A stretch of 32,692 nucleotides of DNA from UBA7672 sp038326205 (GCA_038326205.1 JBBQJV010000044.1:1-32692); one strand, 5' to 3'; counted from the first letter of the stretch, positions 23,646-31,512 are shown. A program made the numbers and translations. Notes: generated from the letters alone by a model not told the origin.

Positions 23646-23727
23646 GTAAGGCGGATTGAGCGGAGCGATATCCACCATAGTGCGACGCGAACCGGAGGTG
23701 GATATCGCTCCGCTCAATCCACCCTAC
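23646..23727. repeat. Long inverted repeat (REP/BIME-like), 31-nt arms
   Basis: Arms 23646-23676 and 23697-23727 are inverted copies: the inner 24 nt are perfectly complementary (23653-23676 with 23697-23720) and the outer 7 nt (GTAAGGC versus GTAGGGT on the complement) differ at 2 positions. The loop is 20 nt. Each arm contains GGATTGAGCGGAGCGATATC. It lies between convergent genes and could form a very stable hairpin. The layout is that of dispersed palindromic elements in which two copies face each other. Confidence 0.85.
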
Positions 23728-23760
23728 GACCAATACCGACAAAATAGCGCTCATGGTGAG

Positions 23761-23782
23761 CGGGCGCCGAAGGCGGCGCCCG
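23761..23782. terminator. GC-rich hairpin between the convergent membrane-protein and uvrA genes
   Basis: CGGGCGCCG (23761-23769) and CGGCGCCCG (23774-23782) are perfect 9-nt arms around an AAGG loop. It is 40 nt past the uvrA stop and would end that transcript, although the following minus-strand bases contain only a short U stretch (TATTTTG) about 20 nt later. Confidence 0.5.
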
Positions 23783-23821
23783 TCGAACCTCGAGCGCGGT
23801 ATCACCGCCGCCAACGCAACT

Positions 23822-26794
23822 CTACTCAGCCGCCTGTCGCGTCGTCTTTTTCGCTTTGCCAGCAGCTTTCGCCGTCCCGGCCTTCGCAGCAACTGGCTTG
23901 GCCATCACGCGTTTTGCCTGACGCGCGCGCCGCTCTTCCTGCCGCCTGAACGTCTCGACCAGGAATTTTCCGGTCCACGACTTCTTGTTCTTCGCCACGT
24001 CTTCAGGCGTACCGACAGCGACCACTTCGCCGCCGCCATCCCCACCATCCGGGCCCATGTCGACAATCCAGTCCGCCACCTTGATGACGTCGAGATTGTG
24101 CTCGATCACCACCACGGTATTGCCGTTGTCGACCAGCTCCTGCAGCACCTCCATCAGCGTCCGCACGTCATCAAAGTGCAGACCCGTCGTCGGCTCGTCG
24201 AGAATGTATAGCGTGCGGCCCGTGGCCCGCTTCGAAAGTTCCTTCGAAAGCTTCACGCGCTGTGCTTCGCCGCCCGACAGCGTCGTCGCCTGCTGGCCGA
24301 CCTTAACATAGCCAAGACCCACCCGCGCCAGCGTCTCCATCTTCGTGCGGATGCCTGGTACGGCGCCGAAGAATACGCGCGCTTCTTCCACTGTCATGTC
24401 CAGCACGTCCGCAATTGACTTGCCCTTGTAAAGGACTTCGAGCGTTTCACGATTGTAGCGTTTGCCCTTACAGACATCGCACGTGACATACACGTCCGGC
24501 AGGAAGTGCATCTCGATCTTCATGACGCCGTCGCCTTGGCACGCCTCACAACGCCCGCCCTTTACGTTGAACGAAAAGCGTCCGGCCTGATACCCGCGCG
24601 CCTTGCTCTCCGGCAGGCTGGTGTACCAGTCGCGGATCGGCCCGAACGCGCCCGTGTAAGTCGCCGGATTGGAGCGCGGCGTGCGCCCGATTGGCGATTG
24701 ATCGATATCGATGATCTTGTCGAGATGCTCGACGCCCTCGATCTTCGTATGCGGGGCAGGGCTGTCGCTCGCCCCGTTCAGTCGCCGCGCCAGAGCCTTG
24801 TACAGCGTCTCGATCACCAGCGTTGACTTGCCGCCACCCGACACGCCCGTGATGCAAGTGAATATGCCGAGCGGAATTTCCGCCGTAACATTCTTCAGGT
24901 TGTTGCCCGTCGCGCCGACAACGCGGATCATCTTCTTCTTGTCGGCCCAGCGGCGCTTCTCCGGGATCGCGATCTCTTCCTCGCCAGACAGGTACTTGCC
25001 CGTGATCGAGTTCGGATTTGCCATCAGGTCTTCGCACTTGCCGAACGCGATAACCTCGCCGCCATGCACGCCCGCGCGCGGTCCCATGTCGATCACATGG
25101 TCTGCTGTGAGGATGGCGTCCTCATCGTGTTCTACCACGATCACCGAATTGCCGAGATCACGCAGCCGCCGCAGCGTCTCCAGCAACCGCTCATTGTCCC
25201 GCTGGTGCAAACCAATCGACGGTTCATCGAGCACATAAAGCACGCCCGACAGGCCCGATCCGATCTGCGACGCGAGCCTGATCCGCTGGCTCTCCCCGCC
25301 TGACAGCGTGCCCGACCCACGCGACAGCGTGAGATACTCGAGCCCCACATCGTTCAGAAACTGCAGCCGATCTCTGATTTCCTTGAGGATCCGAACCGCA
25401 ATCTCGTTCTGCTTCTTGGTCAACTTCTTCGGCAGCGCGTCGAACCAGTCCCGTGCATGCTTGATCGAAAGTTTGGCGCTATCTGAAATGGTGAAGGTGT
25501 TGATTTTCACGCTCAAGGCCTCAGGCCGCAGGCGCTCGCCCTTGCAGGTTGGGCAGGGCGCCGCGGACTGGTAACGACCGATCTCTTCGCGCATCCAGGC
25601 AGAATCCGTCTCGCGGAAGCGCCGCTCCAGATTGCCGACCACGCCCTCGAACGGCTTGGTCACTTCGTAACGGCGCATCCCGTCATCAAAGACGAAGTCC
25701 ACTTCTTCGTCGCCCGTCCCGAACAGGATGACGTTCTGGGCCGCCTCCGGCAGCTTCGACCACGGCACGGTCACCGAAAACTTGAACTTCTTGGCCAACG
25801 CCTTCAGCGTCTGGTCCTGCAGCGGCGAGGCTGATTTGCCCCACGGCGCAATCGCGCCATCGCTCAGGCTCTTGTCGATCTCCGGTACGACCAGCGCCGG
25901 ATCGATTTTCAGCTGCTCGCCGAGACCATCGCAGGCCGGGCAGGCGCCGAACGGGTTATTGAACGAGAACAGCCGCGGCTCGATCTCCGGGATCGTGAAG
26001 CCTGAAACTGGGCAGGCGAACTTCGCCGAGAACGTCACACGGCGTTGTTCCTTTGTCTCCGGGTCCAAGTCGGTGAACTCCGCCACCGCAATCCCGTCAG
26101 CCAGGCTCAGAGCCGCCTCAAAACTCTCAGCAAGGCGCTGCTCAAGTCCAGCGCGAATTACAATCCGGTCCACCACCACGTCGATGTCATGCTTGAGCTT
26201 CTTGTCGAGCTTCGGCGGATCTTCCAGCTCATGATACTCGCCATCCACTTTCACGCGCGCAAAGCCGCGCTTAAGCAGGTCCGCAAACTCTTTCCGGTAC
26301 TCGCCCTTCCGCCCGCGGACCATCGGCGCCAGCAGGTGGAATTTCGCGCCGTCGCCAAACGCCATCGCCTTGTCGACCATTTGCGACACGGTCTGGCTCT
26401 CGATCGGCAAGCCCGTCGCCGGCGAATAGGGCACGCCCACCCGCGCCCAGAGCAGGCGCATATAGTCGTACACTTCCGTGACTGTACCGACGGTCGAACG
26501 CGGATTGCGCGACGTGGTTTTCTGCTCGATCGAGATCGCAGGCGACAACCCCTCGATCCGTTCCACATCCGGCTTCTGCATCAACTCAAGAAACTGCCGC
26601 GCGTACGCCGATAGGCTCTCCACATAGCGCCGCTGCCCCTCCGCATAGATCGTGTCGAACGCCAGCGACGATTTCCCGGACCCCGAGAGACCGGTGATCA
26701 CCACCAGCTCATTCCGCGGAATATCCACGTCGATGTTCTTGAGATTGTGCTCGCGCGCGCCGCGCACGCGAATGGCGTTAGGCTCGGATGACAT
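23822..26794 (-). CDS. uvrA: Excinuclease ABC subunit A (UvrA)
   Basis: UvrA is the damage-recognition ATPase of nucleotide excision repair; a dimer loads UvrB at lesions. Both ABC modules are complete: Walker A GLSGSGKSS (K41) and GVSGGGKST (K656), signatures LSGGESQR and LSGGEAQR, Walker B LYVLDEPSIGL and LYILDEPTTGL. Zinc-binding cysteine pairs occur in CPACDG, CPTCKG, CEACQG and CDVCKG. At 990 residues it is about 45 longer than usual because of a Lys/Ala/Arg-rich C-terminal tail after VETFRRQEER. A LexA-type box lies 98 nt upstream of the start, so SOS induction is likely. Confidence 0.98.
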   Translation of the reverse strand: MSSEPNAIRVRGAREHNLKNIDVDIPRNELVVITGLSGSGKSSLAFDTIYAEGQRRYVESLSAYARQFLELMQKPDVERIEGLSPAISIEQKTTSRNPRSTVGTVTEVYDYMRLLWARVGVPYSPATGLPIESQTVSQMVDKAMAFGDGAKFHLLAPMVRGRKGEYRKEFADLLKRGFARVKVDGEYHELEDPPKLDKKLKHDIDVVVDRIVIRAGLEQRLAESFEAALSLADGIAVAEFTDLDPETKEQRRVTFSAKFACPVSGFTIPEIEPRLFSFNNPFGACPACDGLGEQLKIDPALVVPEIDKSLSDGAIAPWGKSASPLQDQTLKALAKKFKFSVTVPWSKLPEAAQNVILFGTGDEEVDFVFDDGMRRYEVTKPFEGVVGNLERRFRETDSAWMREEIGRYQSAAPCPTCKGERLRPEALSVKINTFTISDSAKLSIKHARDWFDALPKKLTKKQNEIAVRILKEIRDRLQFLNDVGLEYLTLSRGSGTLSGGESQRIRLASQIGSGLSGVLYVLDEPSIGLHQRDNERLLETLRRLRDLGNSVIVVEHDEDAILTADHVIDMGPRAGVHGGEVIAFGKCEDLMANPNSITGKYLSGEEEIAIPEKRRWADKKKMIRVVGATGNNLKNVTAEIPLGIFTCITGVSGGGKSTLVIETLYKALARRLNGASDSPAPHTKIEGVEHLDKIIDIDQSPIGRTPRSNPATYTGAFGPIRDWYTSLPESKARGYQAGRFSFNVKGGRCEACQGDGVMKIEMHFLPDVYVTCDVCKGKRYNRETLEVLYKGKSIADVLDMTVEEARVFFGAVPGIRTKMETLARVGLGYVKVGQQATTLSGGEAQRVKLSKELSKRATGRTLYILDEPTTGLHFDDVRTLMEVLQELVDNGNTVVVIEHNLDVIKVADWIVDMGPDGGDGGGEVVAVGTPEDVAKNKKSWTGKFLVETFRRQEERRARQAKRVMAKPVAAKAGTAKAAGKAKKTTRQAAE

Positions 26795-26891
26795 GCGTTA
26801 CCTGCGTCGGGACTGGGTCGTGTCTGGCCCGGGGGAATTTCGTTCGATCTGTCTTGCCGGTGGACGTGCGCTGAGTCGACTATGAGGCCAA

Positions 26892-26906
26892 GAACATAAG
26901 CGGAAC
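26892..26906 (-). promoter_or_regulatory. Alphaproteobacterial LexA (SOS) box of uvrA
   Basis: GAAC-ATAAGCG-GAAC on the plus strand, i.e. GTTC-N7-GTTC towards uvrA, is an exact match to the direct-repeat LexA box of Alphaproteobacteria. It lies 98 nt upstream of the uvrA start in an intergenic region whose other border is the 3' end of the next gene, so it can only serve uvrA. The remaining bases of 26795-26993 show no other clear motif. Confidence 0.82.
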
Positions 26907-26993
26907 GCGACGGCTTGTCGCCCCTCCCGCTCGCACATTCACCCGAGCGGCGAATATGGGCGTTATTCTCCGCACCACAACAGACTCACTGGC

Positions 26994-27773
26994 TCATTGC
27001 TGACGGGGAGGTGGCAGCGATATCGCCTTGTGTGTCCCAACCCAGCCAGCTGCCGCCAGCAACACCACAGCCGCACCCGCCGCCAGTATAGCGATCATCG
27101 GACGATCGGCTTGTTCCGCCACCGCAACGCCTGCGAGGCCCCAGGCTATCGGCAGCGGATAGACCCAGTTCTTCGCCGTCACCGATAACCCAAGCCCTAT
27201 CGCCACCACCGCAACGATACCGCCAATCGCCCATGCCGCTGCAGTCTCCGGCTGGATCACCTCGAAGGTCGTGAGCACCGTCAGCAAGTTGATCGCTGAC
27301 GCTACCGTTAGCCACCCCGCCAGCATCGATAGCGGCACGGCCACCAGCCAGAACTCGATCCTGTGCTGCACCGGATAACGTTTGAGCAGCGGCAGGCCCA
27401 ACGCCAGCGCCGATGCCACAATGATAACCGCCGTCGCCCATTTCGCATCCATGGACGCCGCGATCAGCCAGGCCCCGCACCCCGCCATCGCGACCACCGA
27501 CGGCCACCCCAGAATCCGCAGTCCCGGCGTATCCTCAGTCGATGGCAGCGCCTGATAGACCGCATAGGCCAGCAGGCCCGCATAGATCACGCCCCAGATG
27601 GAGAAGGCATATCCCGCGGCTTCCAGCGTCTGGTTGCCATCATTCACAAGGTCACTCTGACCGACCGCGAAATTGCCTGTCAGCGCCTGCACGATCGGCG
27701 TCCCAACGGCGAATAACGCCGCCGCAATCACTGCCAAGGTCCTAAATGCCGGTTTCGTCTGCTGCATGGACAT
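26994..27773 (-). CDS. TspO/MBR-like tryptophan-rich membrane protein
   Basis: A 259-residue protein with about eight hydrophobic helices. AAGYAFSIWGVIYAGLLAYAVYQALPS (about 52-78, split by the conserved FSIWG) is the pattern seen in proteins commonly annotated as tryptophan-rich sensory/TspO-like, though these are longer than true 160-residue TspO and their ligand is unknown. Helices continue through ATAVIIVASALALGLPLL, FWLVAVPLSMLAGWLTVAS and AIGGIVAVVAIGLGLSV to a final AAGAAVVLLAAAGWVG. ATG 27773 is taken as start; a GTG one codon upstream is possible and the ribosome site is weak. Confidence 0.65.
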   Translation of the reverse strand: MSMQQTKPAFRTLAVIAAALFAVGTPIVQALTGNFAVGQSDLVNDGNQTLEAAGYAFSIWGVIYAGLLAYAVYQALPSTEDTPGLRILGWPSVVAMAGCGAWLIAASMDAKWATAVIIVASALALGLPLLKRYPVQHRIEFWLVAVPLSMLAGWLTVASAINLLTVLTTFEVIQPETAAAWAIGGIVAVVAIGLGLSVTAKNWVYPLPIAWGLAGVAVAEQADRPMIAILAAGAAVVLLAAAGWVGTHKAISLPPPRQQ

Positions 27774-27910
27774 CACTCTGCGTACAGGTCAGTTGCCTGC
27801 GCCACAACGTCCTGTTGTCTCACGCGTTCCAAACACGCCCAACGGGTAGGGACATTGCGCCGCTCCCCCTACTGATTGAACGAATCCAAATCCCCGACTA
27901 GGTGGGCCCC

Positions 27911-28339
27911 ATGCCCGGACCCAACCTCGCCAGTCACCCCTTCCGCATCGGCCGCGCCCGCACCGGCATGGGTCTCTTCGCTACCGAGGTGATCCCAAAG
28001 CATATCCGCATCTTCGAATACACCGGCAACGTCATCACCAACGCCGAAGCCGACGCCATCCCCGGCAAGCCGCGCTATCTCTACAATCTCAGCCGCACCC
28101 ACACACTGGACGGCTCGCCGCGCTCCAACATCGGCCGCTACGCTAACCATTCCTGCAGGCCGAACGGCATCATCTATGTCTATGGGGGCCGCATCTATGT
28201 GAAGTCGCTGCGCGAGATCCAGCCCGGCGAAGAGATCACCTACGACTACGGCAAGGAATATTTCGACGCCTTCATCGGCAAGGGCAACTGCCTCTGCCCG
28301 AAATGCACCGCGCGCCGCACGAAAGCTTCCGCGAAGTAA
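27911..28339 (+). CDS. Small SET-domain protein (putative lysine methyltransferase)
   Basis: A 142-residue protein that is essentially one SET domain, the S-adenosylmethionine-dependent protein-lysine methyltransferase fold. Visible motifs are RTGMGLFA (17-24), EYTG (36-39), NIGRYANHSCRPN (73-85, with the pseudoknot NHSC at 79-82), ITYDYG (109-114) and a post-SET CLCPKC (C127, C129, C132). Both the cofactor-binding NHSC and the catalytic-tyrosine region (Y111 or Y113) are intact. ATG 27911 has AGGTGG 5 nt upstream and is preferred to the GTG at 27902. The basic C-terminus (ARRTKASAK) may aid nucleic-acid or ribosome contact. Substrate unknown; bacterial SET genes are often acquired horizontally. 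Confidence 0.9.
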   Translation: MPGPNLASHPFRIGRARTGMGLFATEVIPKHIRIFEYTGNVITNAEADAIPGKPRYLYNLSRTHTLDGSPRSNIGRYANHSCRPNGIIYVYGGRIYVKSLREIQPGEEITYDYGKEYFDAFIGKGNCLCPKCTARRTKASAK

Positions 28340-28385
28340 TTCCGAAAACCGGTTCGTCGCGGTCATGCTTGACTCCGCGCCACAA

Positions 28386-28405
28386 ATGTAATGCTGTAAT
28401 TACAT
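28386..28405 (+). promoter_or_regulatory. Palindromic operator overlapping the ArsR-family start codon
   Basis: ATGTAAT (28386-28392) and ATTACAT (28399-28405) are perfect 7-nt inverted arms around GCTGTA; the right half also contains the 10-nt palindrome TGTAATTACA (28395-28404). The gene's ATG (28404-28406) lies inside it. TTGACT (28369-28374) and GCTGTA (28393-28398) could be -35/-10 elements 18 nt apart, which would place transcription start at or near the ATG and give a leaderless mRNA. Binding by the gene's own product is inferred. Confidence 0.6.
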
Positions 28406-28775
28406 GTCTACCGAAAACGACATGACCGCGATCTTCCACGCGCTCGCCCACGAGACGCGCCGCCGCATTATGGATGTGCTGAAAGTCCGCCCCGGCATCG
28501 GTGTCGGCGAACTGGCGCAGGAGTTCGACGTCACCCGCATCGCAGTGATGAATCACCTCGCAGTGCTCGAGGCGGCAGGGCTCGTCATCTCGCAAAAGGA
28601 TGGCCGCACGCGTCGCCTTCACCTCAACACCGCGCCGATCCAGATGATCAACGACCGCTGGCTCGATGATTTCTCTAGTCACTGGGCGCGCAAGCTCACC
28701 GGCATCAAATACGCGGCCGAAGCCGCTCACGCAAAATCGAACCAAGCAAAATCAAAAAAAAGGGAGGGCAAATGA
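28404..28775 (+). CDS. ArsR-family transcriptional regulator
   Basis: A 123-residue winged-helix repressor. The DNA-binding region is FHALAHETRRRIMDVL (11-26), GIGVGELAQEFDVTRIAVMNHLAVLEAAGLV (31-61, recognition helix about 43-56) and the wing SQKDGRTRRLHLN (63-75). It lacks the CxC metal-binding motif of ArsR/SmtB, so it is of the metal-free type that accompanies AHSA1/SRPBCC genes. The C-terminus is Lys/Ala rich. The ATGA overlap (28772-28775) with the next gene shows translational coupling. No ribosome site precedes the ATG; a palindrome occupies that spot, suggesting autoregulation and leaderless translation. Confidence 0.9.
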   Translation: MSTENDMTAIFHALAHETRRRIMDVLKVRPGIGVGELAQEFDVTRIAVMNHLAVLEAAGLVISQKDGRTRRLHLNTAPIQMINDRWLDDFSSHWARKLTGIKYAAEAAHAKSNQAKSKKREGK

Positions 28776-29314
28776 CGAAGGAAACCAAATCGCAATTCGA
28801 CGGCAAGCCAAAGACATTCGTCTGGAAAGTCACGATCAACGCGCCAATCGAAACGGTCTGGAACACGCTGGTCAAAACCGACGAAGTGCTACCCTTCTTT
28901 TTCGGCGCCGTCTGCCAGGCGCAGGACGGCCTCAAGCCCGGAAAGAATATGCGGATGGCCTCGGCCGACGGAAAGTTCGCCATCGTCTTTGGCGAGGTGA
29001 AGGAGTTCAAGCCGCCCTACCGCTATTCGCACACCATGTCGTTCACGCAGAACGAGGGCGAGGACCCGGCCTTCACCACTTACGACCTCAAGGAAGTCCG
29101 CGGCGGCACGGAGTTCACGCTCACCACCGAATGCATCCCCGGCACCAAGACCGGCAAGATGGTCGCGAGTGGCAGCTTCATCGTCGACAATCTCAAACTA
29201 CTGGTCGAAACGGGCAAGCCGAACTTCGCCGCCAAGATGATCATGGCGATGGGCCCGCTCATGGGCTTCATGACGCCAAAGATCAGCCACATCGAAAACT
29301 GGCCGCTGAGTTGA
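28772..29314 (+). CDS. SRPBCC/AHSA1-domain protein
   Basis: A 180-residue START-like (SRPBCC, AHSA1-type) protein with a deep hydrophobic pocket. The N-terminal signature is FVWKVTINAPIETVWNTLVKTDEVLPFFFG (17-46), followed by LKPGKNMRMASADGKFAIVFGEVKEFKPPYRYSHTM and GGTEFTLTTE, the strands of the fold. It is the usual partner of the small ArsR regulator with which it overlaps by 4 nt, and GGAGGG stands just upstream of its ATG. Members of such pairs are thought to bind small hydrophobic ligands; function unknown. Confidence 0.85.
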   Translation: MTKETKSQFDGKPKTFVWKVTINAPIETVWNTLVKTDEVLPFFFGAVCQAQDGLKPGKNMRMASADGKFAIVFGEVKEFKPPYRYSHTMSFTQNEGEDPAFTTYDLKEVRGGTEFTLTTECIPGTKTGKMVASGSFIVDNLKLLVETGKPNFAAKMIMAMGPLMGFMTPKISHIENWPLS

Positions 29315-29325
29315 AACGGGGTACG

Positions 29326-29364
29326 TTAAAACGCCGCCCCAGCTGAGCTAGAGCGGCGTCTTAA
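29326..29364. terminator. Bidirectional terminator-like hairpin
   Basis: ACGCCGC (29331-29337) pairs with GCGGCGT (29353-29359), 15-nt loop; after one mismatch the A/T flanks TTAA (29326-29329) and TTAA (29361-29364) pair further. It lies between convergent genes ending at 29314 and 29385, and could act on both strands. The U-tract is short. Confidence 0.6.
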
Positions 29365-29384
29365 ATGCTACAAAAGCACAGGCT

Positions 29385-29789
29385 TCAGCAGCGATGATCT
29401 TTCTTGGCGATCTGGCGACCCGTCATGACCCCGGCTACCGCGCCGATGGCGCCGCCTTCGGATTTGGCGCCGTGGCCGGCCACCTGGCTTCCGATCACGG
29501 CACCCGTCACACCGCCAATAACTGCGCCCGTATTAGAGGCGTTCTGGCGTTCTTTTTCACACTCGGCCTTGGCTTCCGCTGCGGCCGCGCGGGCCTCAGC
29601 AGCAGCACGACCGGCTTCAGCCTGATCAAGCGCCGCCGTATCAGGGATGACCTTGCCTTCAGACGTGACTGTCACGAGTTTGCCGTCAACCATCGCTGTT
29701 TCAGCATTGGATGGCGCGCAGGCCCCAAGACTGGCAGCGACAACAATAGCGCTGATCGCAGCCGCACTCTTCATCAGAATCGTACGCAT
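29385..29789 (-). CDS. Glycine-zipper lipoprotein
   Basis: A 134-residue lipoprotein: signal peptide with lipobox SLGAC (Cys24), residue 25 Ala suggesting outer-membrane sorting. After VDGKLVTVTSEGKVIPD comes an Ala/Glu/Lys/Arg coiled region (about 52-82, AEARAAAAEAKAECEKERQ) and then a glycine-zipper 2TM-type segment (88-125: GAVIGGVTGAVIGS, GGAIGAVAGVMTG). It ends with an unusual C-terminal cysteine (HRC). Glycine-zipper lipoproteins of this size are common outer-membrane stress proteins. ATG 29789 is chosen because of GGAG 8 nt upstream and the lipoprotein signal; the frame is open further upstream without sense. Confidence 0.85.
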   Translation of the reverse strand: MRTILMKSAAAISAIVVAASLGACAPSNAETAMVDGKLVTVTSEGKVIPDTAALDQAEAGRAAAEARAAAAEAKAECEKERQNASNTGAVIGGVTGAVIGSQVAGHGAKSEGGAIGAVAGVMTGRQIAKKDHRC

Positions 29790-29936
29790 GGGTATCTCCG
29801 TTGGTTTCGGTTCGGCGTACAAACGGCCAGATGCGCAGCGGGTTCCATTCGCTGGGCAATGTAATCCTTCCGTACACGTCACTTGGGTCCAAGCAGTTTG
29901 GTTAACGCATGAACAAGCAAACAGGGGTGAGTCTTC

Positions 29937-30497
29937 GTGGGAAAGATTGAAGACGCCGTCGGCAGCATGATCGCCAACATGAAAGCGAACACCGGAAAGT
30001 CGCTCGACGACTGGCTGAAGATCACGGCAAAGGCCAAGCTCACAAAGCACGGCGAGATCGTGAAGATGCTCAAGACTGATCATGCGCTCGGCCATGGTTT
30101 CGCAAACCTCGTTGCGCACCGCACACTCAACAGCGATGCGGGCTCGTCCGAAAGCGACGATCTACTCGCCACGCAATACGCCGGCGCCAAGGCCGAGCTG
30201 AAGCCGCTCTACGACAAGCTCGCCAAGCTCATCGACGGCTTCGGCAAGGACGTCGAGTTCTCACCCAAGAAAGCTTACGTCTCGCTACGCCGCTCGAAAC
30301 AGTTCGGCCTCATCCAGCCCTCTACCCCCACGCGCCTCGATCTCGGTCTCAACCTCAAAGGCGTCGCCCCCAAAGGCCGTCTCGAAGCCGCCGGCTCATG
30401 GAACGCCATGTGCACCCACCGCATCAAGCTCGCCGCAGCCGCCGACATCGACGCCGAAGTCAAAGCATGGCTCAAGCGAGCCTACAACGCAGCTTGA
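29937..30497 (+). CDS. DUF4287 / DUF5655 domain protein
   Basis: A 186-residue cytosolic protein. The N-terminal DUF4287-type domain (about 10-62) shows SMIANMKANTGKSLDDWL, KHGEIVKMLKTDHALGHGFANLVAH; the C-terminal DUF5655-type domain (about 88-180) shows YDKLAKLIDGFGKDVEFSPKKAYVSLRRSKQF and RLDLGLNLKG. Proteins with this pair are common and unassigned. The GTG start has AGGGGTGA 6 nt upstream. It is 27 nt upstream of the RlmA-like gene and probably shares its transcript. Confidence 0.8.
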   Translation: MGKIEDAVGSMIANMKANTGKSLDDWLKITAKAKLTKHGEIVKMLKTDHALGHGFANLVAHRTLNSDAGSSESDDLLATQYAGAKAELKPLYDKLAKLIDGFGKDVEFSPKKAYVSLRRSKQFGLIQPSTPTRLDLGLNLKGVAPKGRLEAAGSWNAMCTHRIKLAAAADIDAEVKAWLKRAYNAA

Positions 30498-30502
30498 TCC
30501 CC

Positions 30503-30528
30503 GACCTGATATGCCTGACCTGATATGA
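30503..30528 (+). promoter_or_regulatory. Tandem duplication creating a 5-codon mini-ORF at the RlmA-like start
   Basis: GACCTGATATG occurs at 30503-30513 and 30517-30527 (period 14). The first copy's ATG opens ATG CCT GAC CTG ATA TGA, whose TGA overlaps the RlmA-like ATG (30525-30527) as ATGA. There is no Shine-Dalgarno sequence for the real start, so reinitiation from this leader ORF or from the upstream DUF4287 gene is plausible. Confidence 0.4.
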
Positions 30529-31427
30529 GTGTGAGGCCGACCATTTCCACCAATGAGATACCGGCGCCGGGCTTTGTCGCGTCCGGCGTCGTCGCGTGCC
30601 CGATTTGCGCGGCTGCGATGGCGGACAACGCAGGGCGCGGGTTGATATGTCCATCCGGGCACAGTTTCGACCGGGCGCGCGAAGGGTATTACAACCTGCT
30701 TGCCGTCCAGCACAAAGCCTCACGCGATCCAGGCGACAGCAAGTCGATGGTCGCCGCGCGCCGCCGCATCCTCGACGCCGGCATCTATGCCCCTCTTGCC
30801 GAACAGGTGTCCGCCCGCGTCGCCGAGTTGGCGCAGGGCCGCGAGCACTTTGCCATTCTCGATGCAGGCTGCGGCGAAGGCTATTATCTCGATGCGATTG
30901 CTGCCGCGCTCAAGGCCGGTGAGCTAGAGGGGTGCCGCCTCGCAGGGATCGATATCTCGAAATGGGCGGTGCAAGCGGCTGCCAAGCGGAACAGGGATAT
31001 TTTCTGGGGGGTCGGGTCCAACAAGCGGATACCGTTTGCGCAGCCCTGCCTCGACCTCATCGTGTGCATGTTCGGATTTCCGGTGTGGGAGGCATTCGCG
31101 GCCATCCAATCTCCCGGCAGTCACGTCCTGCTGGTTGATCCAGCGCCCGACCATCTCCTCGAACTACGCGCTATCATCTATCCCACGGTCGCCCGTGCCG
31201 AAGGTCAGGGCAGCCTCGACGCGGCCGAACGCGCCGGTTATAGCCTCGCCGAGGAACAGCGGGTGACGTTTACGGCGGAGCTTGTCGGCCATGCGCAGAT
31301 CGCCGACCTGCTCGCCATGACGCCGCACGATCACCGCGCGACACAAACCGGCCGAGAAGCACTCGCCGCGCGCGAGCGGCTCACGGTCAGTGTCGATGTC
31401 GCCGTACGGCTGCTGTCCAAATCTTAG
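30525..31427 (+). CDS. RlmA-like 23S rRNA (guanine-N1) methyltransferase
   Basis: A 300-residue SAM-dependent methyltransferase of the RlmA (RrmA/TlrB) type, which methylates G745 or G748 in 23S rRNA helix 35 at the peptide-exit tunnel. The N-terminal zinc site is C25-x2-C28 ... C42-x3-H46 (CPIC, CPSGH), followed by the diagnostic SFDRAREGYYNLL (47-59), DPGDSKSMVAARRR (67-80) and motif I ILDAGCGEGYYL (111-122). GIDISKWAVQAAAKR and PDHLLELRAIIYP also match. No Shine-Dalgarno sequence precedes the ATG; see the mini-ORF entry. Which of the two guanines is modified is not decidable here. Confidence 0.9.
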   Translation: MSVRPTISTNEIPAPGFVASGVVACPICAAAMADNAGRGLICPSGHSFDRAREGYYNLLAVQHKASRDPGDSKSMVAARRRILDAGIYAPLAEQVSARVAELAQGREHFAILDAGCGEGYYLDAIAAALKAGELEGCRLAGIDISKWAVQAAAKRNRDIFWGVGSNKRIPFAQPCLDLIVCMFGFPVWEAFAAIQSPGSHVLLVDPAPDHLLELRAIIYPTVARAEGQGSLDAAERAGYSLAEEQRVTFTAELVGHAQIADLLAMTPHDHRATQTGREALAARERLTVSVDVAVRLLSKS

Positions 31428-31512
31428 GCCGACCTCTGCCTGACGGACCGCCGGGCGCCTGTCCGGCAGCACGATTAGTCAGCGGCGAACTGGGGCAAAC
31501 TGCAAACTGGAA

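Noticed and set aside
23545..23892. Minus-strand ORF reading through the long inverted repeat
   Set aside because: Its only distinctive peptide (WIERSDIHLRF) comes from translating the repeat arm; it also overlaps the ends of two real genes.
29790..30119. N-terminal extension of the glycine-zipper lipoprotein opposite the DUF4287 gene
   Set aside because: The extension is antisense to another gene, and the lipoprotein signal begins at 29789.
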